Shown: piece by piece, positions 7,901 through 17,987 of the stretch
Numbering within the stretch: the first letter of the stretch is position 1
How the letters are laid out: every line of letters begins with the position of its first letter
The notes under the pieces: generated by a model
Seen by the model: the letters and a program-made list of their open reading frames with translations, nothing else
Database searches by the model: none
What the model was told of the DNA's origin: nothing
Assembly: GCF_001886265.1 (NCBI RefSeq)
Contig: NZ_JXLE01000005.1
Location: forward strand, 108,370 to 172,369
Length of the DNA: 64,000 bases
Source of the DNA: Enterococcus thailandicus
GTDB taxonomy: Bacteria > Bacillota > Bacilli > Lactobacillales > Enterococcaceae
Reading direction: 5' to 3'
Translations under genes and position numbers: made by a program

Positions 7901-9217
7901 ATGCCATATAAAACAGTTTGGGGAAGGCGACTATTAACGAGAGAAGTCGCCCAACTACCAAAAGAAATACTGAATCAAGCCACCTATCAACGAATTGCAG
8001 GTATAGTAAAACAAAATAAACAGATTGTTTGTCAACGATGTGGAAGAACTACGCAGCAACAAGAAGCCAAGCTAAATGAAGAAGACTATTATTGCCCACA
8101 TTGTTTGCTTTTGGGGCGAAACGATACGACCCAAGAATTATGGCTGTTTGAACAGCCATCACTGTTTCCACGCCAAATAGTTTTTACTTGGGAGCAAACA
8201 TTGACGACAGAACAAGCCAAAATCGCTCATCGTTTGACTACGCAGGTAACGGATCATCATTTAATCTGGGCAGTGACCGGTGCTGGTAAAACAGAAATCC
8301 TGTATCCACTTCTGCAATTGTTGCTAGCAACTGGGAAACGAGTTGCGATTGCTTCACCGCGGGTGGACGTGTGCCAGGAACTATGGCTACGTTTTACTGC
8401 AGTTTTTCCAGAAGAAAAAATCATTTTACTTCATGGAAAACTGCAGATTCCCTATGCGTTTAGTTCCTTCGTTATTTGTACGACTCATCAGTTGTATCGT
8501 TTTTACCATGCGTTTGATTTGCTAGTGGTTGATGAAATTGATGCGTTTCCTTATGTTAACGATCAAGGACTTCGGTATGCAACAGAAACAGCAAAGAAAC
8601 CTGAGGGACAATTGATTTATTTGACGGCAACACCGGATGAACGTCTGTTAAAAGATATCAAACGAACGTTTCAGATTCATTACTTACCTCTGCGTTTTCA
8701 TCAACGATTGTTACCTGAGCCTCGACTCATTTTCTGGAATAATTGGCGCCGATGCTTAAACAAACGAAAAAAAATGGAACCATTAATCAAAGCAATCCAA
8801 AAACTAGTAAAAAAAAATCATGTCTTATTGTTTTGTCCAAGTATTGAGTTGATGAATGAGTTGCAAATGAAATTAGCAGAGTGGTTACCAACAATTAAAA
8901 TTTCATCTGTATCTTCAAAAGATGAAAAGCGTCCAGAGAAAGTACAAGCGATGCGGCAGCAAAAATATGATGTGCTTTTAACTACTATGATTCTTGAACG
9001 AGGTGTTACCTTCGAAAATATTTCAGTTATTGTTTTAGGGGCAGAACATGAAGTTTTTACGAAATCTTCATTGGTCCAAATTGCTGGTCGAGCTGATCGC
9101 AAGGGAGAATTCAGTAATAGTCAAGTCTGTTTCTTTTATCATGAAAAAACGAGTGCAATCAAAAAAGCGGTGAAAGAAATCAAAAGGATGAACAAAGCGG
9201 GGAAACTCTTACAATGA
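7901..9217 (+). CDS. comFA: ComFA DNA-uptake ATPase/helicase
   Basis: A 438-aa superfamily 2 ATPase that in competent bacteria helps drive single-stranded DNA across the membrane with ComEC and ComFC. An N-terminal zinc-finger pair CQRC (44-47) and CPHC (65-68) precedes the helicase core: Walker A AVTGAGKTE (about 124-132), DEID box near 210, motif III LTATP, and a C-terminal RecA-like domain with the arginine motif QIAGRADR. Length is normal and the gene is intact. It starts only 25 bp after the IIB terminator and I see no convincing promoter, nor a clear competence-sigma box. It overlaps comFC by 4 bp (ATGA), so the two are co-translated. Confidence 0.95.
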   Translation: MPYKTVWGRRLLTREVAQLPKEILNQATYQRIAGIVKQNKQIVCQRCGRTTQQQEAKLNEEDYYCPHCLLLGRNDTTQELWLFEQPSLFPRQIVFTWEQTLTTEQAKIAHRLTTQVTDHHLIWAVTGAGKTEILYPLLQLLLATGKRVAIASPRVDVCQELWLRFTAVFPEEKIILLHGKLQIPYAFSSFVICTTHQLYRFYHAFDLLVVDEIDAFPYVNDQGLRYATETAKKPEGQLIYLTATPDERLLKDIKRTFQIHYLPLRFHQRLLPEPRLIFWNNWRRCLNKRKKMEPLIKAIQKLVKKNHVLLFCPSIELMNELQMKLAEWLPTIKISSVSSKDEKRPEKVQAMRQQKYDVLLTTMILERGVTFENISVIVLGAEHEVFTKSSLVQIAGRADRKGEFSNSQVCFFYHEKTSAIKKAVKEIKRMNKAGKLLQ

Positions 9218-9921
9218 AATGCTGCTATTGTCAAAAATCAATCATTAAAAATTTAACCATTAAGGAACTTCTTCAACCGAAAAAATCGAGTGAACTTTGT
9301 TGGCAATGTGCCAAACTATTTACTCCTTTGTCCACAGTAAACAGTTGTGATGGTTGCCAAAAAAGTTTGTTAGAGAGTGAGAAACAATTTGCACAAAGTC
9401 AAAAAACATTTTGCACGGATTGTCTTTACTGGAAAAATCGTTACCCGACATATGATTTTTGCCATAGAAGTTTTTTTCAATATGATGAAGCGATGCAAGC
9501 TTGGTTCCAACAATACAAGTTTATTGGAGATGTTCGCTTGGCTAAAACGTTTGAAAAGCAGTGGCAAAGTTTACCAAAAAGATTTCCGGATTATCTTTTT
9601 TGTCCGATTCCATTATCAAATGAGCGGTTGGCACAACGTGGATTTAATCAAGTGAGTCAGATGTTGACCGAGGCTAGGGTGACTTTTCAGTCATTGCTTG
9701 AACGAGTCAAACATCAGTCGACTCAAACACAACATTCTCGGGAAGAAAGACTGGCAATGCCTCAGCCGTTCGCTTTAGGTGTTGAGCCGGAGCAAATCAA
9801 GCAATGTAAAATTTTATTGATTGATGATGTGTATACAACAGGACAGACGTTATTTCATGCTGCGGCTTGTCTTGCAGAGCATCAACCAACTAAAATTCGG
9901 ACGTTTTCTTTAGCACGATAA
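9214..9921 (+). CDS. comFC: ComFC phosphoribosyltransferase-like competence protein
   Basis: A 235-aa protein with an N-terminal zinc-ribbon-like region (CCYC at the start, CWQC, CDGC and CTDC farther on) and a C-terminal phosphoribosyltransferase fold carrying the PRPP-binding motif ILLIDDVYTTGQTL (about 201-214). ComFC interacts with ComFA and is needed for efficient transformation in Bacillus and Streptococcus. Its start ATG overlaps the comFA stop. No terminator is visible after it; hpf has its own promoter. Confidence 0.94.
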   Translation: MKCCYCQKSIIKNLTIKELLQPKKSSELCWQCAKLFTPLSTVNSCDGCQKSLLESEKQFAQSQKTFCTDCLYWKNRYPTYDFCHRSFFQYDEAMQAWFQQYKFIGDVRLAKTFEKQWQSLPKRFPDYLFCPIPLSNERLAQRGFNQVSQMLTEARVTFQSLLERVKHQSTQTQHSREERLAMPQPFALGVEPEQIKQCKILLIDDVYTTGQTLFHAAACLAEHQPTKIRTFSLAR

Positions 9922-9962
9922 AAGAAAAACTAAAAAATACGTGAAATTGGTAGCGATTTAGT

Positions 9963-9990
9963 TTGCAAATAGATTAGAGTTCGATATAAT
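9963..9990 (+). promoter_or_regulatory. Promoter of hpf
   Basis: -35 TTGCAA (9963-9968), 16-bp spacer, perfect -10 TATAAT (9985-9990), with a leader of about 60 nt before the start. Confidence 0.8.
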
Positions 9991-10058
9991 ATAAATAAGA
10001 AGAGGGAAAGAGTGGTCCTTCTCCTTCTTGATTGTGGTAGACGAAAGGGGTAATTTTT

Positions 10059-10613
10059 ATGTTTAGATATAATGTACGCGGCGAAAATATCGAAGTAACT
10101 GAAGCGATTCGTGACTATGTTGAAAAAAAAGTAGGCAAGTTAGAACGTTATTTCAGTGATGCACCCGATGCTACAGCCCATGTAAACTTAAAAGTTTATA
10201 CTGAAAAAACAGCAAAAGTGGAAGTAACGATTCCATTACCTTATCTTGTATTACGTGCGGAAGAAACTTCACCAGATTTATATGCAAGTATTGATTTGGT
10301 TGTTGATAAATTAGAACGTCAAATTCGCAAATTTAAAACAAAAATCAACCGCAAATCTCGTGAAACGGGCATGAATACTGCAAGTGCTGCAGTGTTATTC
10401 AATGAAGAAAATGGTGAAGGCGAAAACGAATCTGAATTAGATATCGTTCGTACAAAACGTTTGTCATTGAAACCAATGGATAGTGAAGAAGCTGTCTTAC
10501 AAATGAATATGTTAGGACACAATTTCTTTATCTTTGAAGATGCTGAAACCAATGGTACAAGTATCGTTTACCGTCGTAAAGATGGAAAATACGGTTTAAT
10601 TGAAACTGACTAA
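10059..10613 (+). CDS. hpf: Long-form ribosome hibernation promoting factor
   Basis: A 184-aa protein of the long HPF class. Residues 1-100 form the beta-alpha-beta-beta-beta-alpha domain that binds the 30S decoding region (MFRYNVRGENIEVTEAIRDYV; KINRKSRE at its end). After an acidic linker, residues about 125-182 form the C-terminal dimerisation domain (VRTKRLSLKPMDSEEA; LGHNFFIFEDAET; VYRRKDGKYGLIE) that joins two 70S ribosomes into inactive 100S dimers in slow growth. It has its own promoter and terminator, so it is monocistronic. The position just before secA is conserved in Firmicutes. Confidence 0.96.
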   Translation: MFRYNVRGENIEVTEAIRDYVEKKVGKLERYFSDAPDATAHVNLKVYTEKTAKVEVTIPLPYLVLRAEETSPDLYASIDLVVDKLERQIRKFKTKINRKSRETGMNTASAAVLFNEENGEGENESELDIVRTKRLSLKPMDSEEAVLQMNMLGHNFFIFEDAETNGTSIVYRRKDGKYGLIETD

Positions 10614-10632
10614 AAATAACTATTTTTTAAAC

Positions 10633-10670
10633 CCTTGTGGTGTCTGATTAGATACCACAAGGTTTTTTTT
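10633..10670 (+). terminator. Terminator after hpf
   Basis: CCTTGTGGTGTCT / AGATACCACAAGG stem (10633-10662, loop GATT, one mismatch), followed by eight T. Confidence 0.95.
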
Positions 10671-10755
10671 ACATAAAGAAGCTGTATTTTTATTAAGAAT
10701 AAAGAAGTTCAGAGAATAATATAGCTAAGATATTTCAATTATCTATAAGTAATGA

Positions 10756-10761
10756 TAAAAT
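10756..10761 (+). promoter_or_regulatory. Extended -10 promoter of secA
   Basis: TGATAAAAT (TGn at 10753-10755, -10 TAAAAT). The -35 region at 10733-10738 is weak, which is normal for extended -10 promoters. A leader of about 50 nt follows. Confidence 0.5.
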
Positions 10762-10820
10762 GGATAGGAGAGTCTACATAAGCGAGATGGATACTGCAGA
10801 AAAAGGAGATTATACAACGA

Positions 10821-13355
10821 ATGGCCAATTTTATACGTTCAATCATTGAAAATGATAAAAAAGAACTAAAACGTTTAGATAGCATTGCTAAAAAAGTTGA
10901 ATTACACGCTGATAAAATGGCAGCTTTAACTGATGAGCAATTACAAGCAAAAACTGATGAATTTAAAGGTAGATATCAAAAAGGTGAAACTTTGGACCAA
11001 CTATTGCCAGAAGCGTTCGCCGTTGTTCGCGAAGCAGCGAAACGTGTCTTGGGCTTATACCCTTATCACGTCCAATTGATGGGTGGGATCGTTCTTCATG
11101 ATGGGAACATTCCAGAAATGCGTACTGGTGAAGGTAAAACGTTAACTGCGACTATGCCAGTGTATTTAAATGCATTGTCAGGTGAAGGGGTACACGTTGT
11201 TACAGTAAATGAATATTTAGCAACCCGTGACTCAACTGAAATGGGAGAACTTTATAACTTTTTGGGACTTAGCGTTGGTTTGAATATCAATTCTAAATCA
11301 GCTGATGAAAAACGTGAAGCGTATAACTGTGATATTACTTATAGTACAAATAATGAATTAGGATTTGACTATTTGCGTGACAACATGGTTGTTTATCGTA
11401 ATCAAATGGTTCAACGACCATTGAACTATGCGATTGTCGATGAAGTGGATTCAATTTTGATTGATGAAGCAAGAACACCATTGATTATTTCAGGACAAGC
11501 AGAAAAATCAACTGCTTTATACACAAGAACAGATAACTTCGTTAAACGTTTGAAGGAAGAAGAAGATTATAAAATCGATGTTCAATCAAAAACCATTGGG
11601 CTAACTGAAGCGGGAATCGAAAAAGCAGAGGAAACTTTTGGATTAGAAAACTTATATGATCTTGAAAATACTGCTTTGACACATCACTTAGATCAAGCAT
11701 TGCGTGCTAACTACATCATGTTACTTGATATTGATTATGTGGTTCAAGACGGAAAAGTCATGATCGTTGACCAATTTACTGGTCGTATCATGGATGGACG
11801 TCGTTACTCTGATGGGCTTCACCAAGCAATCGAAGCAAAAGAAGGCGTGGAAATCGAAGACGAAACAAAAACAATGGCTTCAATCACATTCCAAAACTAT
11901 TTCCGTATGTACAAAAAACTTTCTGGGATGACTGGTACTGCGAAAACAGAAGAAGAAGAATTCAGAGAAATCTATAACATTCAAGTTATTCAAATTCCAA
12001 CGAATCGCCCAGTTATTCGTGATGACCGTGCAGATTTACTTTATCCAACATTGGAAAGTAAATTCCACGCAGTTGTTCAGGATATCAAAGACCGTTATCG
12101 TAAAGGACAACCAGTCTTGGTAGGTACAGTTGCGGTTGAAACATCTGAATTACTATCAGATATGTTGAACCGTGAACGGATTCCACATGAAGTATTGAAT
12201 GCTAAAAATCACTTTAAAGAAGCTGAAATTATTATGAATGCTGGTCAAAAAGGTGCAGTTACGATTGCTACCAATATGGCTGGTCGTGGGACAGATATCA
12301 AGCTAGGTCTTGGTGTACGTGAATTAGGTGGTTTAGCTGTTATTGGTACAGAACGTCATGAATCTCGTCGTATCGATAATCAGTTACGTGGACGTGCTGG
12401 ACGTCAAGGAGACCCAGGTATGTCACAATTTTATCTTTCATTAGAAGATGATTTGATGAAACGTTTTGGTTCAGAACGAATCAAAGCTTTCTTGGATCGG
12501 ATGAAAATTGGGGATGAAGATGCGGTTATCCAAAGTAAGATGCTAACGAAGCAAGTTGAGTCTGCTCAAAAACGCGTAGAAGGAAATAACTATGATACGC
12601 GTAAAAATGTCTTACAATATGACGATGTGATGCGTGAACAACGTGAAGTAATCTATAAACAACGTCAAGATGTAATCATGGAAGAAAATAGTTTGTCTCA
12701 ACCATTGATGAATATGGTCAAACGAACAATTAGTCGAGTAGTAGATGCACACACACAACTAGAAAAAGAAAACTGGAACCTTGAAGGAATCGTCGATTTT
12801 GCGGGGAATGCAATTGTCCACGAAGACAGCATCAGCGTGAAAGATCTTGAAGGAAAAACACCAGATGAAATGAAAGTTTATTTAAATGAGTTAGCACAAG
12901 ACGTGTTTAATACAAAAGCCAACCATTTAAATGGTCCAGAACAACTCTTAGAATTTGAAAAAGTTGTTATCTTACGTGTGGTTGATTCGAAATGGACAGA
13001 TCATATTGATGCAATGGATCAATTACGTCAATCAATTGGGTTACGTGCGTATGGACAAAATAATCCGTTAGTTGAATATCAAACAGAAGGATACAAAATG
13101 TTTGAAGATATGGTCGGCGCAATTGAATATGAAGTAACTCGTTTATTCATGAAAGCTGAAATTCGCCAAAATGTTCAACGAGAACAAGTTTCTCAAGGTG
13201 AAGCTTCACATGCCACCGAAGCAAGTGCGGAAGAAAAAAGTAATACAAGTGCAAAAAAACAACCAGTTCAAGTGAATAAAGTTGGACGAAATGATCCTTG
13301 CCCTTGTGGAAGTGGAAAGAAATACAAAAACTGCCACGGAAAAAATGAAGCATAA
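10821..13355 (+). CDS. secA: SecA preprotein translocase ATPase
   Basis: An 844-aa motor protein that pushes secretory precursors through SecYEG at the membrane. Visible are Walker A (TGEGKTLTA, near residue 100), the [12 protein letters not shown] helicase box near 210, the [13 protein letters not shown] and [13 protein letters not shown] motifs of the second nucleotide-binding fold, the [13 protein letters not shown] arginine-finger motif, and the C-terminal zinc ligand cluster [13 protein letters not shown] that binds SecB or ribosomes. The length is usual for the main Gram-positive SecA. The start has AAAAGGAG. It is followed by prfB, as in most Firmicutes. Confidence 0.98.
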   Translation: MANFIRSIIENDKKELKRLDSIAKKVELHADKMAALTDEQLQAKTDEFKGRYQKGETLDQLLPEAFAVVREAAKRVLGLYPYHVQLMGGIVLHDGNIPEMRTGEGKTLTATMPVYLNALSGEGVHVVTVNEYLATRDSTEMGELYNFLGLSVGLNINSKSADEKREAYNCDITYSTNNELGFDYLRDNMVVYRNQMVQRPLNYAIVDEVDSILIDEARTPLIISGQAEKSTALYTRTDNFVKRLKEEEDYKIDVQSKTIGLTEAGIEKAEETFGLENLYDLENTALTHHLDQALRANYIMLLDIDYVVQDGKVMIVDQFTGRIMDGRRYSDGLHQAIEAKEGVEIEDETKTMASITFQNYFRMYKKLSGMTGTAKTEEEEFREIYNIQVIQIPTNRPVIRDDRADLLYPTLESKFHAVVQDIKDRYRKGQPVLVGTVAVETSELLSDMLNRERIPHEVLNAKNHFKEAEIIMNAGQKGAVTIATNMAGRGTDIKLGLGVRELGGLAVIGTERHESRRIDNQLRGRAGRQGDPGMSQFYLSLEDDLMKRFGSERIKAFLDRMKIGDEDAVIQSKMLTKQVESAQKRVEGNNYDTRKNVLQYDDVMREQREVIYKQRQDVIMEENSLSQPLMNMVKRTISRVVDAHTQLEKENWNLEGIVDFAGNAIVHEDSISVKDLEGKTPDEMKVYLNELAQDVFNTKANHLNGPEQLLEFEKVVILRVVDSKWTDHIDAMDQLRQSIGLRAYGQNNPLVEYQTEGYKMFEDMVGAIEYEVTRLFMKAEIRQNVQREQVSQGEASHATEASAEEKSNTSAKKQPVQVNKVGRNDPCPCGSGKKYKNCHGKNEA

Positions 13356-13367
13356 TCATTTTTAAAT

Positions 13368-13424
13368 AGAAAGAAGCTGGTGAGAGAAGTTCTTTTTAGA
13401 AAGAATTTGTCTCACCTTCTTTCT
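13368..13424 (+). terminator. Long hairpin between secA and prfB, possible attenuator
   Basis: AGAAAGAAGCTGGTGAGA (13368-13385) pairs, with a bulge, with TCTCACCTTCTTTCT (13410-13424); an inner AGTTCTTT/AAAGAATT pairing extends it. There is no uninterrupted T tract, so it may terminate weakly and let some transcripts continue into prfB. Confidence 0.5.
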
Positions 13425-13505
13425 GTTATCTTTAGATTCTGGTAGACTAGAAAAAGAAGTGAAAAGAAGACGAAAACGATTGTCCAGAGAAAGAAGGAAG
13501 CAAAC

Positions 13506-14607
13506 ATGGAAATTTTTGAGATTCGTAATTTGTTAGCTGACATGCAAGAGAAGGTCACAAGCTTTAGGGGGTCTCTTTGACTTAGATCAGCTGGAAGAAT
13601 CGATTGCACAAGCTGAGTACAAAATGGCTGAACCGGGTTTTTGGGATGACAGTGTTGCTGCGCAACAAGTAATTAATGAAAATAATGCGAATAAAGAAGC
13701 TTACGACCAATTTCATTCTTTAGCAGGTGAATTGGAAGAGTTAGAACTTTTGACGGAGTTATTACAAGAAGAACCAGATGCAGAAATGCAAACAGAGCTG
13801 GAGACACGGTTACATGCATTAAATGAAAAAATGAATACGTATGAGTTAGCCATGTTACTTGATGGACCGTATGATCGAAACAATGCTATTCTGGAATTAC
13901 ATCCTGGAGCAGGCGGTACGGAATCACAAGATTGGGGCAGCATGTTGTTACGCATGTATACACGTTGGTCAGAACAGCATGGGTATCAAGTGGAAATCTT
14001 GGATTACCAAGCGGGAGACGAAGCTGGAATCAAGAGCGTCACTTTGTTAATCAAAGGGCATAATGCATTTGGTTATTTGAAATCTGAAAAAGGTGTTCAC
14101 CGGTTAGTTCGAATTTCACCGTTTGATTCAGCTAAAAGACGTCATACTTCGTTTTGTTCGGTAGATGTCATGCCTGAACTGGATGAGACAATTGATATTG
14201 AGATCAATCCAGATGATTTAAAAATTGATACGTACCGTGCCAGTGGAGCTGGTGGACAACATATCAATAAAACAGAGTCTGCTGTGCGAATCACACATAT
14301 CCCAACTGGAACGGTGGTTGCAAGCCAAGCACAACGTTCTCAGTTAAAAAATAGAGAGCAAGCTATGGGCATGTTGAAGGCGAAACTTTATCAACTTGAA
14401 GTAGAGAAAAAAGAACAAGAAGCTGCAGCTTTACGTGGTGAACAAAAAGAAATTGGCTGGGGTTCACAGATCCGTTCCTATGTATTCCATCCTTATTCAA
14501 TGGTTAAAGATCACCGCACAAATGCAGAAACTGGGAATGTTCAAGCGGTCATGGACGGTGACTTAGACTTATTTATTGATGCTTATTTAAAAATGCATCT
14601 GGTATAA
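13506..14607 (+). CDS. prfB: Peptide chain release factor 2 (programmed +1 frameshift)
   Basis: Release factor RF2 recognises UGA and UAA stop codons. The protein is encoded as 13506-13577 joined to 13579-14607, giving 366 aa. Translation of the first 24 codons meets CTT TGA at 13575-13580; an internal Shine-Dalgarno-like AGGGGG (13566-13571) and the slippery CTT promote a +1 shift that skips base 13578. This is the classic autoregulatory site of RF2: low RF2 means slower termination and more shifting. The second part carries the anticodon-like SPF motif ([13 protein letters not shown]) and GGQ in [14 protein letters not shown] (near residue 250), which triggers peptide release. The 5' short part is real and must not be dropped. 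Confidence 0.97.
13566..13580 (+). promoter_or_regulatory. RF2 programmed frameshift site
   Basis: AGGGGG, TCT, CTT, TGA, C: an internal ribosome-binding-like sequence three nucleotides before the slippery CTT codon and in-frame UGA. A +1 slip continues in the frame GAC TTA GAT. Confidence 0.95.
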
Positions 14608-14674
14608 CATTAGTGGATTATTATTTAATTGACATAAAATTGTAAAATTTTGCAAGCAACTTGAAACATTGCCA

Positions 14675-14683
14675 TGCTATAAT
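14675..14683 (+). promoter_or_regulatory. Extended -10 promoter of ftsEX
   Basis: TGCTATAAT: a TGn extension and perfect -10 TATAAT (14678-14683), 35 bp before the ftsE start. No good -35 at the standard distance is seen. Confidence 0.6.
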
Positions 14684-14717
14684 GGCTGAAGACTGAAAAA
14701 GATATGGAGAGAATGCC

Positions 14718-15404
14718 ATGATTGAAATGAAGGATGTAATGAAGAAGTACTCCAATGGTACGACTGCCATCCGCAATCTCTCGGTCGTTATCGATCAAGG
14801 AGAATTCGTTTATGTAGTTGGACCATCAGGAGCAGGAAAATCTACATTTATCAAATTGATGTACCGAGAAGAAAAAGCAACTAAAGGAACATTGACTATT
14901 GCAGGACATGATTTGATGGCTATCAAAAATCGTGAAGTTCCTTATTTACGCAGAGAAATTGGAATCGTCTTCCAAGACTATAAATTATTGCCGCGAAAGA
15001 CTGTTTATGAAAATGTAGCTTACGCTATGCAAGTAATTGGTCGTAAACCACGTGAAATTAAAAAACGTGTGATGGAAGTTTTGGATTTAGTTGGTTTAAA
15101 ACATAAAGTACGTGTTTTTCCAAGTGAATTATCTGGTGGGGAACAGCAACGTGTTGCGATTGCGCGCGCGATTGTAAACACACCAAAGGTTTTGATTGCA
15201 GATGAACCAACAGGTAACTTAGATCCTGAAAATTCATGGGAAATCATGAAACTTCTTGACCGCATCAATGCACAAGGAACGACAGTTGTTATGGCAACAC
15301 ATAACAGTACGATCGTAAATACAATTCGTCATCGGGTAATCGCCATTGAAAACGGCCGAATTATTCGAGACCAAGCGGAAGGGGAATACGGATACGATGA
15401 TTAG
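14718..15404 (+). CDS. ftsE: Cell-division ABC ATPase FtsE
   Basis: A 228-aa ABC ATPase that with FtsX at the membrane controls peptidoglycan hydrolases of the PcsB/CwlO type during division and elongation. Walker A GPSGAGKST (35-43), signature LSGGEQQRVAIARA, Walker B VLIADEPTGNLD and the switch histidine MATHN are all present. The end overlaps the ftsX start by 8 bp, which implies coupled translation. Its own extended -10 promoter lies just upstream. Placement after prfB is conserved in enterococci and streptococci. Confidence 0.97.
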   Translation: MIEMKDVMKKYSNGTTAIRNLSVVIDQGEFVYVVGPSGAGKSTFIKLMYREEKATKGTLTIAGHDLMAIKNREVPYLRREIGIVFQDYKLLPRKTVYENVAYAMQVIGRKPREIKKRVMEVLDLVGLKHKVRVFPSELSGGEQQRVAIARAIVNTPKVLIADEPTGNLDPENSWEIMKLLDRINAQGTTVVMATHNSTIVNTIRHRVIAIENGRIIRDQAEGEYGYDD

Positions 15405-16281
15405 AACCTTTTTCCGCCACTTATTAGAAAGTATCAAAAGCTTGAAACGTAATGGCTGGATGACTGTTGCCTCAGTTAGTGCGGTAACAATCACTTTAGC
15501 ACTTGTTGGTATTTTTATGGCTGTTATTATGAATGCAACTAAACTTGCACAAGATATTGAAGGAAACGTAGATGTTTCAGTTTTTGTTGATATTGGTACA
15601 AAAGAGGCGGATATCAAAAAATTAGGAACAGAATTAGAAAAGCTTGACCATGTTGAAAAAGTATCTTTTTCAAGTAAAGACCAAGAATTGAAAAAAATCC
15701 AAGCAGCAATGGGTGATTCATGGAATTTGTTTGAAGGAGATAGCAATCCTTTATATGATGTATACGTGGTAAGTGCAACAGAACCTTCTTACACCAAAGA
15801 TGTCTCAAAAGAAGCGGCAAAATTGTCTAACGTTTACCGAGCAGATTACGGTGGCACTTCTTCAGACCGAATCTTTGAAATTGCGGGAGCTGTTCGTACA
15901 TGGGGATTAGCAGCAGCAGCGTTGCTATTATTTGTTGCTATGTTCTTGATCTCTAACACGATTCGAATTACAATTTTATCTCGTCAAAGAGAGATTCAAA
16001 TTATGCGATTAGTTGGAGCAAAAAATGGCTATATTCGTTGGCCGTTCTTCTTAGAAGGCGGTTGGATCGGTTTGATTGGAGCAATTATTCCAATGTTGAT
16101 TTTAACATTTGGTTATCGTGAAATTTTCCAATTGGTTAATCCATCGTTACTACGCTCGAACTATTCCTTGTTGCAACCAGCTGATTTTGTTTGGAAAATC
16201 AATGTTTTGATGACTGGTATCGGCGTAATCATTGGTTCTTTAGGATCGACGATCTCAATGAGACGATTCTTGAAAATTTAA
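15397..16281 (+). CDS. ftsX: Cell-division membrane protein FtsX
   Basis: A 294-aa permease-like partner of FtsE. The start ATG 15397 (MIRTFFRHLLES) lies inside the 3' end of ftsE and fits the family; in-frame codons upstream belong to the overlapping ftsE frame. Layout: one membrane segment at about 22-45, a large extracellular domain (about 50-165) that contacts peptidoglycan hydrolases, then three membrane segments in the FtsX/MacB fold (around 170-195, 220-245, 260-285). It ends with a terminator, closing the two-gene operon. FtsX transmits ATP use by FtsE to the cell-wall enzymes outside. Confidence 0.96.
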   Translation: MIRTFFRHLLESIKSLKRNGWMTVASVSAVTITLALVGIFMAVIMNATKLAQDIEGNVDVSVFVDIGTKEADIKKLGTELEKLDHVEKVSFSSKDQELKKIQAAMGDSWNLFEGDSNPLYDVYVVSATEPSYTKDVSKEAAKLSNVYRADYGGTSSDRIFEIAGAVRTWGLAAAALLLFVAMFLISNTIRITILSRQREIQIMRLVGAKNGYIRWPFFLEGGWIGLIGAIIPMLILTFGYREIFQLVNPSLLRSNYSLLQPADFVWKINVLMTGIGVIIGSLGSTISMRRFLKI

Positions 16282-16301
16282 TCAATCATTCAAAGTAAAA
16301 G

Positions 16302-16338
16302 AACATTGTACTCATGAAAAGTGGGTGCAATGTTTTTT
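16302..16338 (+). terminator. Terminator after ftsX
   Basis: AACATTGTAC / GTGCAATGTT stem (one mismatch, loop of about 12 nt) followed by T residues to 16338. Confidence 0.85.
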
Positions 16339-16453
16339 TGTTGTGTCGAAAAGAATACTGAAAAATGGTGGATTGAAGCGTGTTCTTTTTTCTCTTTACT
16401 TTAAAAAAAAACTTGGTTATGCTTAGGAGGTTAGAAAATGAAGAGGTGAATCC

Positions 16454-17902
16454 ATGAAGGTGATTGTTGATAATTTTTTTACGATCATTTTGATTGCGAA
16501 CATTTTATTATCGTTAATCATTGTGTTTCGTGAAAGAAGAGAAACAGCACAGACATGGGCTTGGTTACTTGTGTTGATGTTTATCCCGATTTTAGGATTT
16601 ATTCTATACATTTTTTTTGGTAGGGGAATTTCAAAAGACAAAATTTTTGATTTGAAGATGCAAGGAAAAATTGGGATGAATTTGGAAATTGAAGAAGATA
16701 AACGTGCATTAAAACGTGGATTGTATCCCCATCCACCAACAGGACAAGCCGATGTCAGGCAACTGATTTATATGTTGACTGTTTCAGAAGGAACATTATA
16801 CACGACGCAAAACGAAGTTACGTTGTTTACAGATGGTCGTGAAAAATTTGATGCGTTGATTGATGATATCAATCATGCACAAAATCATATCCATCTTGAG
16901 TATTATATTTATCGAAGTGATGATTTAGGCGTAGAACTGCGAGATGCATTGATTGTTGCAGCACAACGAGGCGTAAAAGTGCGGGTTTTATTAGATGCTT
17001 GGGGATCGACGCAGGTTTCACTAAGTTTTTTTGATGAATTAAAGAAAAACGGCGGAGAAGTCGCATTCTTTTTTCCATTATTTGTTCCATACATCAATCC
17101 GCGAATCAATTATCGAAATCATCGAAAAATCGTTGTAATTGATGGACAGATTGGGTATACAGGTGGATTTAATGTGGGGAATGAGTACTTAGGTTTGGTC
17201 AAAAAATTTGGTTATTGGCGTGATAATCATTTAAGAATTTATGGCGAAGCTGTCTACAGTTTACAAAATCGATTTTTGATGGACTGGAATTCTCAACACA
17301 CAAATGAAGTCAGCTATTCGCCCAATTTTTTCCCAATGATTGATTCAACAGGGGAGATGGCTGTTCAAATCGTAACCAGCGGGCCGGATTCGGAACACGA
17401 ACAGATCAAGATGACCTATTTAAAAATGATTTCTTTAGCAAAACGAGAAATTTTGATTCAGACGCCTTATTATATTCCCGATGGTTCGATTCATGAGGCA
17501 CTCAAGCTAGCTTTGCTGGCAGGCGTCAAAGTTCATTTGCAAATTCCCAATAAACCTGACCATCCATTGGTTTACTGGGCAACTTATTCTTTTGCAGCAG
17601 AACTGATTGAGTATGGGGCAATCGTTGAAACCTACGAGAACGGGTTTATTCATGCGAAGACGATGATTATTGATGGTGGTGTCGTTTCAGTTGGATCGGC
17701 AAATATTGATGTTCGCTCTTTCCGTTTGGATTTTGAAGTCAATACGCTAGTTTATGATGAACGAATGGCTTCGCAAGTACGTAAAGCATTTTTTGATGAC
17801 TCAAATGTATCGAAACAATTAACCAGAGAAATTTATGAAAATCGAGGAACGGTAATCAAACTTAAAGAAGGCTTAGCGAGATTAGTCTCACCGTTACTTT
17901 AA
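16454..17902 (+). CDS. cls: Cardiolipin synthase
   Basis: A 482-aa membrane enzyme that joins two phosphatidylglycerol molecules into cardiolipin and glycerol. Two N-terminal membrane segments (about 5-25 and 35-56) are followed by two phospholipase D domains, each with an HKD motif: NHRKIVVIDGQIGYTGG in the first and HAKTMIIDGGVVSVGS in the second. Start ATG 16454 is chosen for GAAGAGGTG just before it. The gene stands alone with its own terminator. In enterococci, changes in cls are linked to daptomycin resistance, and the envelope-stress liaXYZ cluster is 6 kb away; I see no obvious defect here. Confidence 0.95.
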   Translation: MKVIVDNFFTIILIANILLSLIIVFRERRETAQTWAWLLVLMFIPILGFILYIFFGRGISKDKIFDLKMQGKIGMNLEIEEDKRALKRGLYPHPPTGQADVRQLIYMLTVSEGTLYTTQNEVTLFTDGREKFDALIDDINHAQNHIHLEYYIYRSDDLGVELRDALIVAAQRGVKVRVLLDAWGSTQVSLSFFDELKKNGGEVAFFFPLFVPYINPRINYRNHRKIVVIDGQIGYTGGFNVGNEYLGLVKKFGYWRDNHLRIYGEAVYSLQNRFLMDWNSQHTNEVSYSPNFFPMIDSTGEMAVQIVTSGPDSEHEQIKMTYLKMISLAKREILIQTPYYIPDGSIHEALKLALLAGVKVHLQIPNKPDHPLVYWATYSFAAELIEYGAIVETYENGFIHAKTMIIDGGVVSVGSANIDVRSFRLDFEVNTLVYDERMASQVRKAFFDDSNVSKQLTREIYENRGTVIKLKEGLARLVSPLL

Positions 17903-17913
17903 GAAGAATAAGC

Positions 17914-17963
17914 AAAAAGGACTTGAAGCATAAATCATTGATTTATGTTCCAGGTCCTTTTTT
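17914..17963 (+). terminator. Terminator after cls
   Basis: A long imperfect stem, AAAAAGGAC with CATAAATCA on the left and TGATTTATG with GTCCTTTTT on the right. Confidence 0.9.
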
Positions 17964-17987
17964 ATCGGGGTCACTTCTGAATAAACT

